Below are positions 24,130-35,216 of a stretch of DNA of 64,000 nucleotides, piece after piece. A model generated the notes under the pieces. The model made no database searches and had not been told where the DNA came from. It saw only the letters and a program-made list of their open reading frames with translations. Positions within the stretch are counted from its first letter, which is position 1. The number at the start of each line of letters is the position of its first letter. The position numbers were made by a program, and so were the translations under genes. Origin of the DNA: Aliidiomarina sanyensis (GTDB lineage Bacteria > Pseudomonadota > Gammaproteobacteria > Enterobacterales > Alteromonadaceae); assembly GCF_003987175.1 (NCBI RefSeq), contig NZ_PIPM01000010.1, positions 1-64,000 of the forward strand, read 5' to 3'.

Positions 24130-26706
24130 ATGAACATGAATTCAGAACTCCCCGTGATGCAATTACTTCCAGCCGTGCGCGCTGCTTTGCCCGCACGCAT
24201 GGTGGTATTGCAAGCGCCGCCTGGTGCAGGGAAATCCACGGCTTTGCCACTGGCATTACTCACGGAAGGGGCGTTTTCAAAACAAATTATTTTGATCCAG
24301 CCGCGTCGCGTTGCGGCGCTTAACATCGCACGTTATCTCGCTCAACAACTGAACGAACCCGTCGGTGAAACCGTCGGTTATTGGGTTCGTCAGGACCGGA
24401 AGGCCACTGAAAATACGCGCTTATTGGTTGTTACCGATGGCATGTTCACGCAAATGATCCAAGGTGATCCCAGTCTTTCGAATGTTGACTTGATTATTTT
24501 TGATGAATTTCATGAGCGTAATTTAGCCTGCGATTTGGGGCTGGCATTGGCGCTGGAAGCCCGGGAGTTGCGGGATGATCTGGGTGTTCTTGTGATGTCT
24601 GCGACCATCCCCGCCGATGCCTTGGCAACCTGGTTGCAAGGACCGGATTCAGACGAACCCTGTGAAGTATTGGTCAGTGAAGGACGTACTTTCCCGGTGT
24701 CGATTCATTACCGTCCCGCACTTCAGATGCAGCGGTGGTTTGATGCTTTGTCATCGGTCCTTGAAGAGGCCTGTCAGTGCGCGACACAAGGCGTCCTGGT
24801 GTTTTTGCCAGGCATCCGTGAAATCAATGGATTAAGACAGCGGCTTGAATCGAGTGCATGGCTGCAAACCGATTCTTGGCGCATCATGGAACTCCATGGT
24901 CGTCTCCCACTATCGCAACAAGCTCAGGTCCTCGCGCCCCTCGGACACAAGAGTCAGCGGAAATTAGTGTTGGCGACTAACTTGGCTGAGACCAGTGTCA
25001 CCATTCCGGATATCGATGTTGTGGTGGATAGTGGAAGGGAGCGGCAGGCGCGGTATCTGGATAAGTATCTGCAAACCCAATTGCAGACACGAATGATTTC
25101 GCTCGCCTCCGCTGAGCAGCGCGCCGGACGTGCGGGACGAGTCCAAGCGGGACATTGCTTCCGTCTGTGGAGCGAAAGCCAATCTCAAGGAATGGCAAAA
25201 TTTTCCTCTCCGGCCCTCGCGTTGAGCGATCTCACACCGATTATTCTTGAGGCAGCGGTTTGGGGTGTCGGCCTTGAACAATTGCGTTGGTTTTCTGCGC
25301 CGCCAGCAACGTCGATTCGACGGGGTGTTGAACAACTCCAGCGGCTCGGTCTGATTGATGCGCCTGATCCCGCTGTGCTGGCTGGGAAAAAAGCACCAAA
25401 TCTGACCGCAAAGGGACGTCGCGCCCAGCAATTTGGCACTGAGATTCATGTTGCCGCATTGCTTGCCGAGGTTCAAATCACCGACGATCCTGCATTAAAA
25501 ATGCATGCGGCATTGCTTGCTGCGCATCTGGACGAAAATGAGTGGCAACGAGGTGTCGATGTATTGGTGGGCCTACATGCGATCCTGACACAACCCAAAG
25601 TTTATCCCCGGAGCACGCGTCGTTTTCACTACTGGTGTCACCGACTCCAAATAGAGCCAAAAGGTAACTTTGACTCCCGTTATGTGCAAACCCTTGCACT
25701 GCAGTTAGAGCCTTTGTGGTTAGCCCGTGCTGCCATAGGCACTGACGGATCTCCTCAACCTCGGTTCCAACTCGCTACAGGGCTCGCCGCAGAAGCTAGC
25801 GCTGAGTTAGTGAGTGCGAGTGCACTCAGCAACCATCGAGCCGACAAATCCCGAAATGCATGGGTGGTGGTTACGCAGCTGACATTGCAAGAGGACCAAG
25901 CAAACGCAATGATTCGTCAAGGGATCCCTTTGCAAGAAGCGCAACAATTTGACCAACTTCTGGCCTCTGCGCAGAAACAAGAGCACTGGCAGTGGCAAGG
26001 CAGCCAAGGCCGGTTGGTGTGTACTACGCGCTATCAAATCGGCGCGCTCACCGTGCATGTAGACCCGAAAGAGCGGGCTGCCACAGCGGAGGAACGGGAG
26101 CATGCACTGGTGTCAGCGATGCAAGACGACCCAGGATTGGCGCTTTTTGCCTCTGAGCATGTGACTCAGTTTTTGCGTCGGGTTGGCTTGGCAGCGCAGC
26201 ATTTGGGAATTGACCCGGCAGATTGGCAACCACCAAAATTACTGGCGGAACTTCCCGCTTGGGCAGCGCTCTATTTGCGAGATTGTTCGACCTTGCGAGC
26301 CGCCCGAGCGTGGGACCCGTTACCGGCACTCCAAGCATTACTTGGGTACGACGAGCAGCAACAGCTCAACCATTTACTGCCCATCCGTTGGCAGGCACCT
26401 AGCGGTCGTTCCCACGCAGTTGCTTACGACGAGCATGGCGCCGCGGTTGTGCGCTTGAAGTTGCAGGAAGTCTTTGGCGAACCCAATACGCCAATGCTCC
26501 TTGCGGGGACACTACCGATGACGTTTGAACTTTTATCTCCGGCTGGACGCCCTTTGCAGCGGACTCAAAATCTCGCCTCGTTTTGGCAGGATGGGTACCC
26601 TCACGTGCGCAAAGAGATGCGTGGCCGGTATCCGAAACATCCATGGCCTGAGGATCCGCTCCAAGCACTCCCTAGCCACAAAACGAAACGAGCGTTAGAA
26701 CCGTGA
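24130..26706 (+). CDS. hrpB: ATP-dependent RNA helicase HrpB
   Basis: 858 residues of the DEAH/DExH family. Motif I is APPGAGKST (about residues 35-43), motif II DEFHE, motif III SATIP, motif VI QRAGRAGR, followed by the HA2/HrpB C-terminal domain. Cellular substrate poorly known. The N terminus NSELPVMQLLPAVRAAL matches the E. coli start region, so ATG 24130 (or 24136) is supported, although no Shine-Dalgarno sequence is visible and the pepB terminator lies just upstream. It overlaps mrcB by 4 nt. Confidence 0.94.
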   Translation: MNMNSELPVMQLLPAVRAALPARMVVLQAPPGAGKSTALPLALLTEGAFSKQIILIQPRRVAALNIARYLAQQLNEPVGETVGYWVRQDRKATENTRLLVVTDGMFTQMIQGDPSLSNVDLIIFDEFHERNLACDLGLALALEARELRDDLGVLVMSATIPADALATWLQGPDSDEPCEVLVSEGRTFPVSIHYRPALQMQRWFDALSSVLEEACQCATQGVLVFLPGIREINGLRQRLESSAWLQTDSWRIMELHGRLPLSQQAQVLAPLGHKSQRKLVLATNLAETSVTIPDIDVVVDSGRERQARYLDKYLQTQLQTRMISLASAEQRAGRAGRVQAGHCFRLWSESQSQGMAKFSSPALALSDLTPIILEAAVWGVGLEQLRWFSAPPATSIRRGVEQLQRLGLIDAPDPAVLAGKKAPNLTAKGRRAQQFGTEIHVAALLAEVQITDDPALKMHAALLAAHLDENEWQRGVDVLVGLHAILTQPKVYPRSTRRFHYWCHRLQIEPKGNFDSRYVQTLALQLEPLWLARAAIGTDGSPQPRFQLATGLAAEASAELVSASALSNHRADKSRNAWVVVTQLTLQEDQANAMIRQGIPLQEAQQFDQLLASAQKQEHWQWQGSQGRLVCTTRYQIGALTVHVDPKERAATAEEREHALVSAMQDDPGLALFASEHVTQFLRRVGLAAQHLGIDPADWQPPKLLAELPAWAALYLRDCSTLRAARAWDPLPALQALLGYDEQQQLNHLLPIRWQAPSGRSHAVAYDEHGAAVVRLKLQEVFGEPNTPMLLAGTLPMTFELLSPAGRPLQRTQNLASFWQDGYPHVRKEMRGRYPKHPWPEDPLQALPSHKTKRALEP

Positions 26707-28991
26707 ACCGAGTTGGCCATTTATTGAATCTTTTTGCAAAGCTTGCGCTAATTGGCGGCGTAACGCTGCTATTTTACGTGATCTACCTCGATTCCGTCGT
26801 AACGAAGCGTTTTACAGAAGCGCGTTATGAAGCGCCGGCTTTGTTGTACAGCCGAGCCCTTGAATTGCGCGTTGATTATGGTGTCTCCCGGGAAGAGGTT
26901 CTCCGTGAGCTCCATGCGCTTGATTACCGAGAAACCCGCTATGCACGCAACCCTGGGGAATTTCAACAGCAAGGGCAGCATCTACTATTGCATCGGCGAG
27001 CGTTTGATTTTCCGGACCAATATGAGCATGCCCAGCGCGTCCGGCTAACTTTCGATGCCGACGGGTTTATCCAAGAGTTGGTGCAGTGGCCTACACAAGA
27101 GCCGGCACCTCCTTTGCGCCTTGAGCCTCAGTTGATCGGCCGATTTGCCTCGGATAATAACGAGGACCGATTGCTTGTTGGGCTCGAGCAGGTCCCCGTG
27201 CTGATGCAGCAGACTTTGTTGTTAGTCGAAGATAGGGAGTTTTATCACCATCATGGGGTGCGTCCGAGTGCAATTCTCCGCGCAGCGATGGCAAATCTGC
27301 GGGCCGGACGCACGGTACAGGGTGGCAGTACCATTACCCAGCAGCTCGTGAAAAATATGTTTTTGTCCATGGATCAACGCATGACGCGCAAGATCAATGA
27401 AGCGATTATGGCGTTGAGCTTGGATTATCGCTTCAGCAAGGACGAGATTCTCGAAGCGTATTTTAATGAGGTATTCTTTGGCCAAGATCGAGGCCACGCA
27501 ATTCATGGTGTGGGATTGGGCAGTCAATTTTATTTTGGCAAAGCGCCGGAAGATTTGAATCCTGCAGAGATTGCTCAACTGATCGGCATGATTCGGGGCC
27601 CAAGTTTATACAATCCATTCCGACACGCGGAGCGGGCGCGCGAGCGCCGTGATCTGGTGCTTCGTCTGATGTTTAGCCATGATTTAATCAGTCAAACTCA
27701 GTATCTTGCAGCGCTCGAAGCACCAGTCGTAGGGCGCCAGAATACGCGCTTGATGGCGATGAGTCGCCCCGACTACGTGGATCTGGTGCAACATGAGTTA
27801 CGCCGCCTGATCCCGGGTCGTGATTGGCAAGAAACTGGCTTGCGAGTCTTCACCTATTTTGACCCTTATCTGCAACAGCAGGCAGAAGATGCGGTGACCG
27901 AGCGGATGCATGAATTTCCAGATACCGCAATTCAGACCGCTGTCGTGATCAGTGATTATCGCGATGGGACGGTACGGGCTTTGATTGGTGGGCGTAGCCG
28001 AGTCAACGCAGGATTTAACCGTGCGTTCCAAGCGCGTCGGCAGATCGGCTCGTTGATGAAGCCCTTCGTGTATACTTTGGCCCTCGAGAACGAGCGAGCA
28101 TTTACTTTAGGATCGGTTCTGATGGATGAACCGCTGAGTTTGCGCAACGAACGTGGCCAGCTATGGGAACCAAAAAACTTTGATGATGAATTTGTTGGGC
28201 CGGTCACCCTCTACCGGAGCTGGGTCGACTCGCGGAATATTCCTGCGATTCAAGTGGGCCTCACCGTTGAGCCACAGCGGATTCGTAGTCAGCTGCAACA
28301 GATGGGAATGACCGGAACCATTCACCCGTATCCATCGATTGCGCTCGGCACCGTTGAATTGACGCCACTGCAGATCACGCATTTGTATTCCTATCTAGCG
28401 AACCAAGGGAAGGCTTACGCGCCGACAACGATTGCAGGAATTACCACGCATCGCGGTGATCATCTGTATGTCCGGGAGCCTCGTGCAGTGCGCGGCTTCT
28501 CAGAGGAAGCGGCGTATCTGGCGCGCTATGCAAGTCATGGGGTCATGCAAGAGGGTACGGGCCGACAGATGCAGCGCATGATTGGCAATTCCGCCCAGGG
28601 CCTTGCAGGAAAAACGGGGTCAACCAATGACTTACGGGACAGTTGGTTTGTTGCCTTTGACGAGCGTTATGTGATGACTACTTGGATGGGCCGAGATGAC
28701 AATCAGCCGATTGGATTGACCGGGAGCCGTGGTGCTTTGGTTACCAGTGCGGGAATTTGGCGGGAAACAGGTGTCGTGCCGCTTGATTTGGAACCTCCGG
28801 CTGGAGTCCAGACGCTCTATTGGCACCGCGAAACAGGCGCGCCGATGGGTGCCAATTGTCCGGACACCCTGGCATTTCCAGGCAAAGCGATTTCCGCAGC
28901 GCAATTGACCCCCTGTGCTGAACCATCACGCGATGCGGAAGAGGATAGCGAACCACGGCGACGCCCATGGTGGCGTCGCGTGTTCAATTGA
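26703..28991 (+). CDS. mrcB: Bifunctional penicillin-binding protein 1b
   Basis: 762 residues: a short cytoplasmic end, membrane anchor at 10-28, UB2H-like domain (about 45-140), GT51 glycosyltransferase with catalytic Glu176 (EDREFYHHHG) and QGGSTITQQLVKN (206-218), and transpeptidase with Ser450-x-x-Lys453, SRN at 510-512 and KTG at 637-639. It polymerises and crosslinks peptidoglycan. The GTG start at 26703 overlaps the hrpB stop (GTGA), giving translational coupling; E. coli has the same pair. Its UB2H domain implies an LpoB-type activator elsewhere. Confidence 0.96.
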   Translation: MNRVGHLLNLFAKLALIGGVTLLFYVIYLDSVVTKRFTEARYEAPALLYSRALELRVDYGVSREEVLRELHALDYRETRYARNPGEFQQQGQHLLLHRRAFDFPDQYEHAQRVRLTFDADGFIQELVQWPTQEPAPPLRLEPQLIGRFASDNNEDRLLVGLEQVPVLMQQTLLLVEDREFYHHHGVRPSAILRAAMANLRAGRTVQGGSTITQQLVKNMFLSMDQRMTRKINEAIMALSLDYRFSKDEILEAYFNEVFFGQDRGHAIHGVGLGSQFYFGKAPEDLNPAEIAQLIGMIRGPSLYNPFRHAERARERRDLVLRLMFSHDLISQTQYLAALEAPVVGRQNTRLMAMSRPDYVDLVQHELRRLIPGRDWQETGLRVFTYFDPYLQQQAEDAVTERMHEFPDTAIQTAVVISDYRDGTVRALIGGRSRVNAGFNRAFQARRQIGSLMKPFVYTLALENERAFTLGSVLMDEPLSLRNERGQLWEPKNFDDEFVGPVTLYRSWVDSRNIPAIQVGLTVEPQRIRSQLQQMGMTGTIHPYPSIALGTVELTPLQITHLYSYLANQGKAYAPTTIAGITTHRGDHLYVREPRAVRGFSEEAAYLARYASHGVMQEGTGRQMQRMIGNSAQGLAGKTGSTNDLRDSWFVAFDERYVMTTWMGRDDNQPIGLTGSRGALVTSAGIWRETGVVPLDLEPPAGVQTLYWHRETGAPMGANCPDTLAFPGKAISAAQLTPCAEPSRDAEEDSEPRRRPWWRRVFN

Positions 28992-29000
28992 GCGGGTTGA

Positions 29001-30695
29001 CTAGATCGAAACGCGCTTGTACTGACGGTACTGGGGTTTCCAGAATTGATCATCGATGCGCTGTTCAAGCACATCATCGGGCAACTCGAGTGCATGGCCT
29101 TGCTCTTGCGCCACTTTTCCAACAGCAAATGCAATGCGTTTGCTTAGGGCAGCAATCTCAGTGATTGCAGGTAGTAAGTGTTCACTCTCGCCTGCCGCGA
29201 GTGGTGAGCTCTCTGCCAGCATTCGGCTAGCCGCCATCAACATCTCTTCTGTAATGCGATTTGCTTTGACCGCTAGCACGCCTAAACCAATGCCCGGAAA
29301 AATGTAACTATTGTTGCACTGAGCAATGGGATAGGTCGTGCCCTGATATTGGACAGGGCTAAATGGCGAGCCGGTCGCAACAATCGCTTTTCCTTGGGTC
29401 CAGCGAATCACATCGGTGGGAGTGGCCTCAACTCGCTTAGATGGATTCGACAGCGGGAAGATAATCGGCTCTGGGGTGTACTGCTGCATAGCGTGTACGA
29501 CTTGCTCGGTAAATAATCCTGGTTGACCTGAAACACCGATCAAGACGGTCGGTTGAGCACAATGCATCACATCCAACAACGAAGCGAAATCACCACTAAA
29601 GGTCCATTCCGCGACCACCGATTTGGGTTGAACGAGCGCTTGTTGGAAGTCTCGTAGATCGGCCATGCCCTCAGTTAACAAACCGAATCGGTCGACCATG
29701 AAAATTTTTGCTTTGGCTTGCTCTCGAGTCAAACCCTCCGCGCACATGTGCGAGATAATGTGTTCTGCAATCCCACACCCTGCTGACCCAGATCCGACGA
29801 AGACAATGCGTTGCTCAGAGAGTTTTTGTCCTTTTGTTTTACAGGCAGCTATCAGGGTTCCTGCCGTGACCGCCGCAGTCCCTTGAATGTCGTCGTTAAA
29901 GCAGCAAATTTCGTCTTGATATCGCTTTAGAATGGGCATTGCCGTTTGCTGCGCAAAGTCTTCAAATTGAATCATGGCGTTGGGCCAACGACGCTTTACT
30001 GCTTGGATAAAGGTTTCAATGAACTCGTCGTACTCCTTGCCGGTTACGCGCTTGTGGCGCGCCCCCATGTACATGGGATCATTCAATAGCTTCTCATTGT
30101 TGGTTCCCACATCCAGCATAACGGGTAAGGTATAGGCCGGGCTTATACCGCCACAGGCCGTGTACAATGAGAGTTTTCCAATGGGAATGCCCATGCCGCC
30201 AATCCCCTGATCACCAAGACCAAGAATTCGCTCCCCATCGGTGACCACAATGACTTTCACATTGCGTTTGGTGGCGTTGCGCAAAATATCATCCATTTGG
30301 TCGCGCTCGGCATAGGACAAGAATAAGCCACGAGAACTCCGGTAAATATCGGAAAACTTCTCACATGCGTCACCCACGGTTGGCGTGTAGATGATCGGCA
30401 TCATTTCTTCGAGGTGATCGGAAACGAGCCGGTGAAACAAAGTTTCATTGTTGTCTTGAATAGCGCGTAAGTAGATGTGCTTGTTAAGTGCCGTATCGAA
30501 ACTTTGGTACTGCATGTACGCCCGTGAAACCTGCTCTTCAATGGTTTCGTAGCGTGGCGGAAGCAACCCCGTCAGGTTGAACATAATCCGCTCTTCACGG
30601 GTGAATGCACTGCCTTTATTGAGCAACGGGGTTTCCAACAGGGAAGGACCTGCATGGGGAATATATAAAGGGGCTTTGGTTCGCACGTTACTCAT
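29001..30695 (-). CDS. maeA: NAD-dependent malic enzyme
   Basis: 564 residues, near E. coli MaeA (565). It oxidatively decarboxylates malate to pyruvate. Signature residues are in [43 protein letters not shown] and the NAD-binding [15 protein letters not shown]. The start at 30695 follows GGAG and gives the [27 protein letters not shown] family N terminus; the frame extends to 30743 without support. It is convergent with mrcB, with a 9-nt gap and no obvious terminator. Confidence 0.95.
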   Translation of the reverse strand: MSNVRTKAPLYIPHAGPSLLETPLLNKGSAFTREERIMFNLTGLLPPRYETIEEQVSRAYMQYQSFDTALNKHIYLRAIQDNNETLFHRLVSDHLEEMMPIIYTPTVGDACEKFSDIYRSSRGLFLSYAERDQMDDILRNATKRNVKVIVVTDGERILGLGDQGIGGMGIPIGKLSLYTACGGISPAYTLPVMLDVGTNNEKLLNDPMYMGARHKRVTGKEYDEFIETFIQAVKRRWPNAMIQFEDFAQQTAMPILKRYQDEICCFNDDIQGTAAVTAGTLIAACKTKGQKLSEQRIVFVGSGSAGCGIAEHIISHMCAEGLTREQAKAKIFMVDRFGLLTEGMADLRDFQQALVQPKSVVAEWTFSGDFASLLDVMHCAQPTVLIGVSGQPGLFTEQVVHAMQQYTPEPIIFPLSNPSKRVEATPTDVIRWTQGKAIVATGSPFSPVQYQGTTYPIAQCNNSYIFPGIGLGVLAVKANRITEEMLMAASRMLAESSPLAAGESEHLLPAITEIAALSKRIAFAVGKVAQEQGHALELPDDVLEQRIDDQFWKPQYRQYKRVSI

Positions 30696-30785
30696 GGCTG
30701 CTCCGTCATGTTGGACTACTGCTTTGCTCGCGTTGTGTGGCAAAAAGTCATACGCGACTCACACTAAGAATTCATATCAATAAAA

Positions 30786-30837
30786 ACGGCCCGTTCGGCT
30801 TCTCTCGCTCATGCGACAGGAAAACCGAACGGGCCGT
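30786..30837 (-). terminator. Terminator after hemL
   Basis: On the minus strand ACGGCCCGTTCGG pairs with CCGAACGGGCCGT (13 bp) around a 26-nt loop and is followed by TTTTTA. It separates hemL from the malic enzyme promoter region. Confidence 0.8.
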
Positions 30838-30854
30838 ATAGTGTACCTTAAACC

Positions 30855-32138
30855 TTAGAGAGAATTAAATGCGTGCTCAGCGACTTGCAGAGTCTCTTCT
30901 ATATCCCGCTCGGAGTGTGCATATGACATAAATCCAGCTTCGTATGCGCTCGGAGCTAGGTACACACCGCGCTTCAACATCTCATGATAGAACTTTTTAA
31001 AATGTTCCATATTACAATGAGTTGCTTGCTCGTAGGTGGTGACCTTTGGCGCGTCCGTGAAGAAGAATCCAAACATACCACCCGCTTGTGCAGTCGTCAT
31101 CGGAATCCCCTTGCGTTCGGCAAGCTCACATAAACCAGTGGTCAGCTCAGTGACCCGTGCTTCGAGTTGGGTATACAGTCCCGGGGTATCGAGTAAATTA
31201 AGCGCAGCGAGACCCGCGGCCATCGCAACCGGATTGCCCGAAAGTGTTCCCGCCTGATAAACGGGCCCAGTTGGAGCAATATAATCCATAATCTCGCGCT
31301 TTCCGCCGAATGCGCCCACCGGCATACCACCACCGATCACTTTTCCAAGGCAGGTGAGATCAGGTTTTACCCCAAAGAATTCTTGAGCACCGCCTCGTGC
31401 AACGCGGAACCCCGTCATGACCTCATCGAAGATCAGCACACTGCCGTACGCGTCACAAATTGCGCGCAAACCTTCCAGGAATCCCGGTTCGGGCAAGATG
31501 CAGTTCATATTTCCAGCGACTGGCTCCACGATAATACAGGCAATATCCTCTCCGACTTCAGAGAATACCTGCTTCACCTCGTCTAGCTTATTAAAACCAA
31601 CGGTTAATGTGTGCTTGGCGAAATCTTCTGGGATCCCTGGAGAATTTGGAACTCCGAGGGTCAGCGCTCCTGAGCCTGCTTTCACCAACAGGGCATCCGC
31701 GTGGCCATGGTAACACCCTTCGAACTTGAGGATTTTATCACGCTTGGTGTAACCACGGGCGAGGCGGATTGCACTCATGGTTGCTTCCGTTCCGCTGTTG
31801 ACCATGCGTACTTTTTCGATTGAAGGTACCATCGAGATGACTTTCTCGGCCATGGTGATTTCTGCCGCAGTGGGGGTCCCAAAACTGAGTCCGCGTTCAG
31901 CTGCTTCAATCGCTGCATCACGAATATCTGGGTGGTTGTGACCTAAAATCATCGGGCCCCAGGAACCGATGTAATCGATGTAGCGGTTGCCATCGACGTC
32001 AAACAGATACGCGCCTTGCGCACGCTCAATAAAAATCGGGTGTCCACCGACGCCTTTGAATGCGCGAACCGGTGAGTTTACACCGCCAGGAATGGAGCGT
32101 TGGGCAGCCTCAAATAACTGCGCGGAACGAGATGCCAT
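30855..32138 (-). CDS. hemL: Glutamate-1-semialdehyde 2,1-aminomutase
   Basis: 427 residues, typical length. It makes 5-aminolevulinate for heme with PLP. Family motifs: [54 protein letters not shown] and the PLP lysine in [17 protein letters not shown]. It lies downstream of pyrB by 14 nt on the same strand; a hemJ-like gene is upstream of pyrB. Confidence 0.97.
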   Translation of the reverse strand: MASRSAQLFEAAQRSIPGGVNSPVRAFKGVGGHPIFIERAQGAYLFDVDGNRYIDYIGSWGPMILGHNHPDIRDAAIEAAERGLSFGTPTAAEITMAEKVISMVPSIEKVRMVNSGTEATMSAIRLARGYTKRDKILKFEGCYHGHADALLVKAGSGALTLGVPNSPGIPEDFAKHTLTVGFNKLDEVKQVFSEVGEDIACIIVEPVAGNMNCILPEPGFLEGLRAICDAYGSVLIFDEVMTGFRVARGGAQEFFGVKPDLTCLGKVIGGGMPVGAFGGKREIMDYIAPTGPVYQAGTLSGNPVAMAAGLAALNLLDTPGLYTQLEARVTELTTGLCELAERKGIPMTTAQAGGMFGFFFTDAPKVTTYEQATHCNMEHFKKFYHEMLKRGVYLAPSAYEAGFMSYAHSERDIEETLQVAEHAFNSL

Positions 32139-32152
32139 AGTTACAACCTCTA

Positions 32153-33169
32153 TTAACTGTTTGCTTTGTCACTGTACCAAATCACATCGGTATCGTAGCG
32201 ACTGACTAAATGCTCAACCCCTAACGTGAGCGCGAAGAGCGCCATACGAATCAACACGCCGTTGTCAGCCTGGCGGAAGATCGCCAGGTTTGGGTTCTGA
32301 TTAAGATCATTATCAAGCTCGTTCGCTTCCGCGCGAGAATCACGGGGAAGCGGATGCATGATCACGGTATTTGGCTTGTAGTGCCGAGTATAAATTTCAC
32401 TGTTGAGTCGGAAACGCCCGCGGTATTGGGCTGCCTCTTCTTGGCTTGCGAACCGCTCTTGCTGAATGCGCGTCTGATACACGATGTCGGCATCCAACGA
32501 TCCGTTTAAGGCCTCGACCCGATCCACGCGGTGCCCTGCACGCTCCAATGCATCGACGATGCTATCTGGCATAGCGAGTTCAGGAGGGGATACGAAGGTG
32601 AAACGAATTTGGTTGAACATACAAAGCAATTTTGACAAGGAGTGGACGGTTCGTCCGTATTTCAGGTCGCCAATCATGCAGATATGCATTCCGTCAACGC
32701 TGCGTCCATGATGGGACAGCTCTTTTTCAATTGTATATAAATCGAGGAGTGCTTGTGTGGGGTGTTCGTTGGCCCCATCGCCGCCATTAATCACTGGAAC
32801 CCGGCTTCCTTCGGCAAACTCGGCGACACTGCCGGCTTTCGGATGGCGCATGGCGATTATATCGCTGTAACTCGATAACACGCGCGCCGTGTCATACAGC
32901 GATTCGCCTTTCGCAAGTGCCGAGCTTTCCATGCCGGTCGTCTCACGGACCTCGCCGCCAAGCAAATTAAAGGCGGTACCAAAACTCACTCGTGTGCGGG
33001 TCGAGGGTTCAAAAAAGAGGTTTCCGAGGATAGCGCCATCAAGAACGCGGGTCCGTTTCCGGCGATGCGCGTAGGGTTCCATGATATCGGCAATCCGAAA
33101 AACGTGCTCGATTGCATCTCGATCAAACTGATCGACCGAAAGAACATGGGAACCGATAAATTTCATCAT
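32153..33169 (-). CDS. pyrB: Aspartate carbamoyltransferase catalytic chain
   Basis: 338 residues, slightly longer than E. coli PyrB (311). It condenses aspartate with carbamoyl phosphate in pyrimidine synthesis. The carbamoyl-phosphate motif [11 protein letters not shown] is at about residues 53-63; [11 protein letters not shown] and the aspartate-loop [10 protein letters not shown] are intact. No pyrI regulatory-chain gene is adjacent. The start is either of two adjacent ATGs (33169 or 33166), and the ribosome binding site is weak. Confidence 0.95.
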   Translation of the reverse strand: MMKFIGSHVLSVDQFDRDAIEHVFRIADIMEPYAHRRKRTRVLDGAILGNLFFEPSTRTRVSFGTAFNLLGGEVRETTGMESSALAKGESLYDTARVLSSYSDIIAMRHPKAGSVAEFAEGSRVPVINGGDGANEHPTQALLDLYTIEKELSHHGRSVDGMHICMIGDLKYGRTVHSLSKLLCMFNQIRFTFVSPPELAMPDSIVDALERAGHRVDRVEALNGSLDADIVYQTRIQQERFASQEEAAQYRGRFRLNSEIYTRHYKPNTVIMHPLPRDSRAEANELDNDLNQNPNLAIFRQADNGVLIRMALFALTLGVEHLVSRYDTDVIWYSDKANS

Positions 33170-33253
33170 GTGCGCTTATCCAACGTGGTGAGGTGTTGGG
33201 ATGGAATGATAACAGATGCAAGGCCGGCGCTGAATATATCCGGCCAGTTTGTT

Positions 33254-33691
33254 TTAGGGTTTGAGCACGGCCAGAATCACAATGGCAAATAGCAAAATGA
33301 CAGGTGCTTCATTAAACACGCGAAACCAACGCCCTGACCGAGTGTTACGATCGGCTTTGAAATCTGCCAGGAGCTTGAAGCAATACAGGTGATACCCCAC
33401 GAGGAGCAACACAAGTGCGATTTTTATGTGTAACCAGGTGCTCAAACGGAACCAATCCATTCCGTAGATGCCAATTATGGCAACACCGAAGACAATCGTC
33501 AGCACCGCGAACGGGGTGACAAAATACAGCAATCGCCGTTCCATCACTTTCAACTGTGCGTGCACAATGGGCTCGTTCGATTCCGCGTGGTAGACAAAAA
33601 TGCGCGGTAGGTAAAAAATTCCTGCAAACCAAGCCACCATAAAGGCGATATGCAGCGCCGTGAGCCATTGCAACAAAAGCAGTTCGTTCAT
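33254..33691 (-). CDS. hemJ: HemJ/CopD-family membrane protein
   Basis: 145 residues with four membrane helices (about 5-27, 53-75, 82-103, 122-143). HemJ proteins oxidise protoporphyrinogen IX to protoporphyrin IX. The conserved helix-1 histidine (LTALHIAFMVAWFAGIFYLPRIFVYH) and the helix-3 region with lysine (WLHIKIALVLLLVGYHLY) are visible. The size and motifs fit the former UPF0093. A location two genes from hemL supports a heme role. A copper-resistance CopD relative is less likely. Confidence 0.82.
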   Translation of the reverse strand: MNELLLLQWLTALHIAFMVAWFAGIFYLPRIFVYHAESNEPIVHAQLKVMERRLLYFVTPFAVLTIVFGVAIIGIYGMDWFRLSTWLHIKIALVLLLVGYHLYCFKLLADFKADRNTRSGRWFRVFNEAPVILLFAIVILAVLKP

Positions 33692-33807
33692 TTCTAAACC
33701 CTGAAGGTGAAGGCTGCGGACGCAGCGAAAAAATTCGGTTACACTGCGCTACTATATCGCCATTTGTGGCTTTGCTAAATAGTTAACGAACGGATTGGGA
33801 GACCTTC

Positions 33808-34518
33808 ATGACCGCCACGCCAGAGCAAGGACGTTTTTATCAGTTTCTGCGATACGCGGGCGTTGCCGTGGTGTTTGTTATTCTCGGTTTTTTTGGTGGA
33901 AATGCGCGGCTGAATTACCTTGAGCAAAGCACGCGCTTACAAGAAAATCAGCGCCAGACGCTCCACCAGCGTGTTGATCGCTTGGAGTATCGAAACAATA
34001 TTCTACAGGTAGAGTTGGATGTTGAGCGTGCGGCGAATCGTGCATTGCAAAACGAAATTCGCGAAGCATTGGATGAGAATGCCTCGATTCGGCGGGAGCT
34101 CGCTTTTTATCAACGGGTGATGGCCCCCGAGTTGGATGCCGATGGTGTGACCATTGATTCGTTCCATATCAGCCCAATTAGCGCAGATCGCGGGTTCTAT
34201 TTCCGGCTTATCTTATTGCAGTTGGAACGAATCGAACAGTTGATGACGGGGACCATTGTGGTAACCGTGCGCGGGCACCAAGGCAATCAGCGCCGTGACT
34301 TAAATCTACTGGAGCTCGCGGGGCTTGAGGGAGATGCGAATCGGTTTGCGATGAATTATTTTGCTTTGACCGAAGGAAGTTTTGTTCTGCCCGAAGGTTT
34401 TGTTCCGGATACGGTACAGGTCCAAGTTCGTGCCCGAGGCGGACGGCAGACCGAGCGATATTTCCCATGGGACGATCTGATTTCTGAGAGTCTACTCCCC
34501 GAATCACCGGAAAGTTGA
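33808..34518 (+). CDS. Membrane-anchored coiled-coil protein (DUF6776)
   Basis: 236 residues: one membrane helix at about 15-33, a coiled coil from about 38 to 105 (LQENQRQTLHQRVDRLEYR ... NEIREALDENASIRRELAFYQ), and a C-terminal beta-rich periplasmic domain (GFYFRLILLQLERIEQL...GTIVVTVRGHQ). The pattern fits DUF6776, found beside erpA or hemL regions in marine gammaproteobacteria. GGGAG lies 8 nt before the ATG. Role unknown; a scaffold or envelope adaptor is only a guess. Confidence 0.72.
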   Translation: MTATPEQGRFYQFLRYAGVAVVFVILGFFGGNARLNYLEQSTRLQENQRQTLHQRVDRLEYRNNILQVELDVERAANRALQNEIREALDENASIRRELAFYQRVMAPELDADGVTIDSFHISPISADRGFYFRLILLQLERIEQLMTGTIVVTVRGHQGNQRRDLNLLELAGLEGDANRFAMNYFALTEGSFVLPEGFVPDTVQVQVRARGGRQTERYFPWDDLISESLLPESPES

Positions 34519-34609
34519 TTGTCACGCTCGGTTAAGCGAAAATAAGGAATCGAAATACACGGTGTTATTCCCGTGTAGATGTCACACGTGATGTAAATGA
34601 GAGTCTGGA

Positions 34610-34957
34610 ATGAGTGCAGTAGAACAGGCAATGCCGATTGAGTTTAGCGAAGCTGCGGCAAAACGCGTCCTCGAATTGATCACGGAAGAAGAAAACGCTG
34701 AACTGAAACTTCGTGTTTTTGTTACGGGTGGGGGATGCTCAGGGTTTCAGTATGGCTTTACCTTCGATGAGAAAGTAAATCCCGATGACATGCAGATTGC
34801 GAAACAAGGCGTTACCCTTGTTGTGGATCCCATGAGTTTGCAGTATCTCGTAGGTGGTGTCGTTGATTACGAAGAAGGCTTACAAGGTGCGCGTTTCTTC
34901 GTGAATAATCCAAATGCAACGACCACATGTGGTTGCGGAGCCTCCTTTGCGGTGTAG
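34610..34957 (+). CDS. erpA: Iron-sulfur cluster insertion protein ErpA
   Basis: 115 residues, A-type carrier family. Cluster-binding Cys43 ([11 protein letters not shown]), Cys107 and Cys109 ([10 protein letters not shown]) are all present, and the short [12 protein letters not shown] start is ErpA-like. ErpA delivers 4Fe-4S clusters to apoproteins such as IspG/IspH. A short inverted repeat (ACACGG/CCGTGT, 34557-34576) lies upstream but does not look like an IscR site. Confidence 0.95.
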   Translation: MSAVEQAMPIEFSEAAAKRVLELITEEENAELKLRVFVTGGGCSGFQYGFTFDEKVNPDDMQIAKQGVTLVVDPMSLQYLVGGVVDYEEGLQGARFFVNNPNATTTCGCGASFAV

Positions 34958-35020
34958 CCGCAGTGCATGGGTGTATACCCCTGTTGATTTTTTGTGCACT
35001 CCGTAAGCGCCACACGGATA

Positions 35021-35048
35021 GCCCCTCCCGAAGACGAGGGGCTTTTTT
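35021..35048 (+). terminator. Terminator after erpA
   Basis: GCCCCTC, CCGAAGAC loop, GAGGGGC and TTTTTT: 7-bp GC-rich stem and T-tail 63 nt past the erpA stop. Confidence 0.88.
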
Positions 35049-35216
35049 GTGGGCAAAATAAAGCGTGATTGCATAGTTTCAACTCATTGAAATTTAACAA
35101 AATGGTTACATGAAATTGCTTGCTTTCAGTCGCTTAAATCTCAAAAATAAGGACGCTCAAAGAGTGCGAAGGCCGTTTCCTCGCACGAACGCAGGTAGAC
35201 TGGAGTAGCTGTATTG

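Noticed and set aside
32153-33169. pyrB as part of a pyrBI operon
   Set aside because: The downstream gene is hemL and no pyrI-like sequence (zinc-binding regulatory chain) is found nearby.
34557-34576. An IscR or terminator site before erpA
   Set aside because: The inverted repeat has only 6-bp arms, no T-run, and does not match the IscR consensus.
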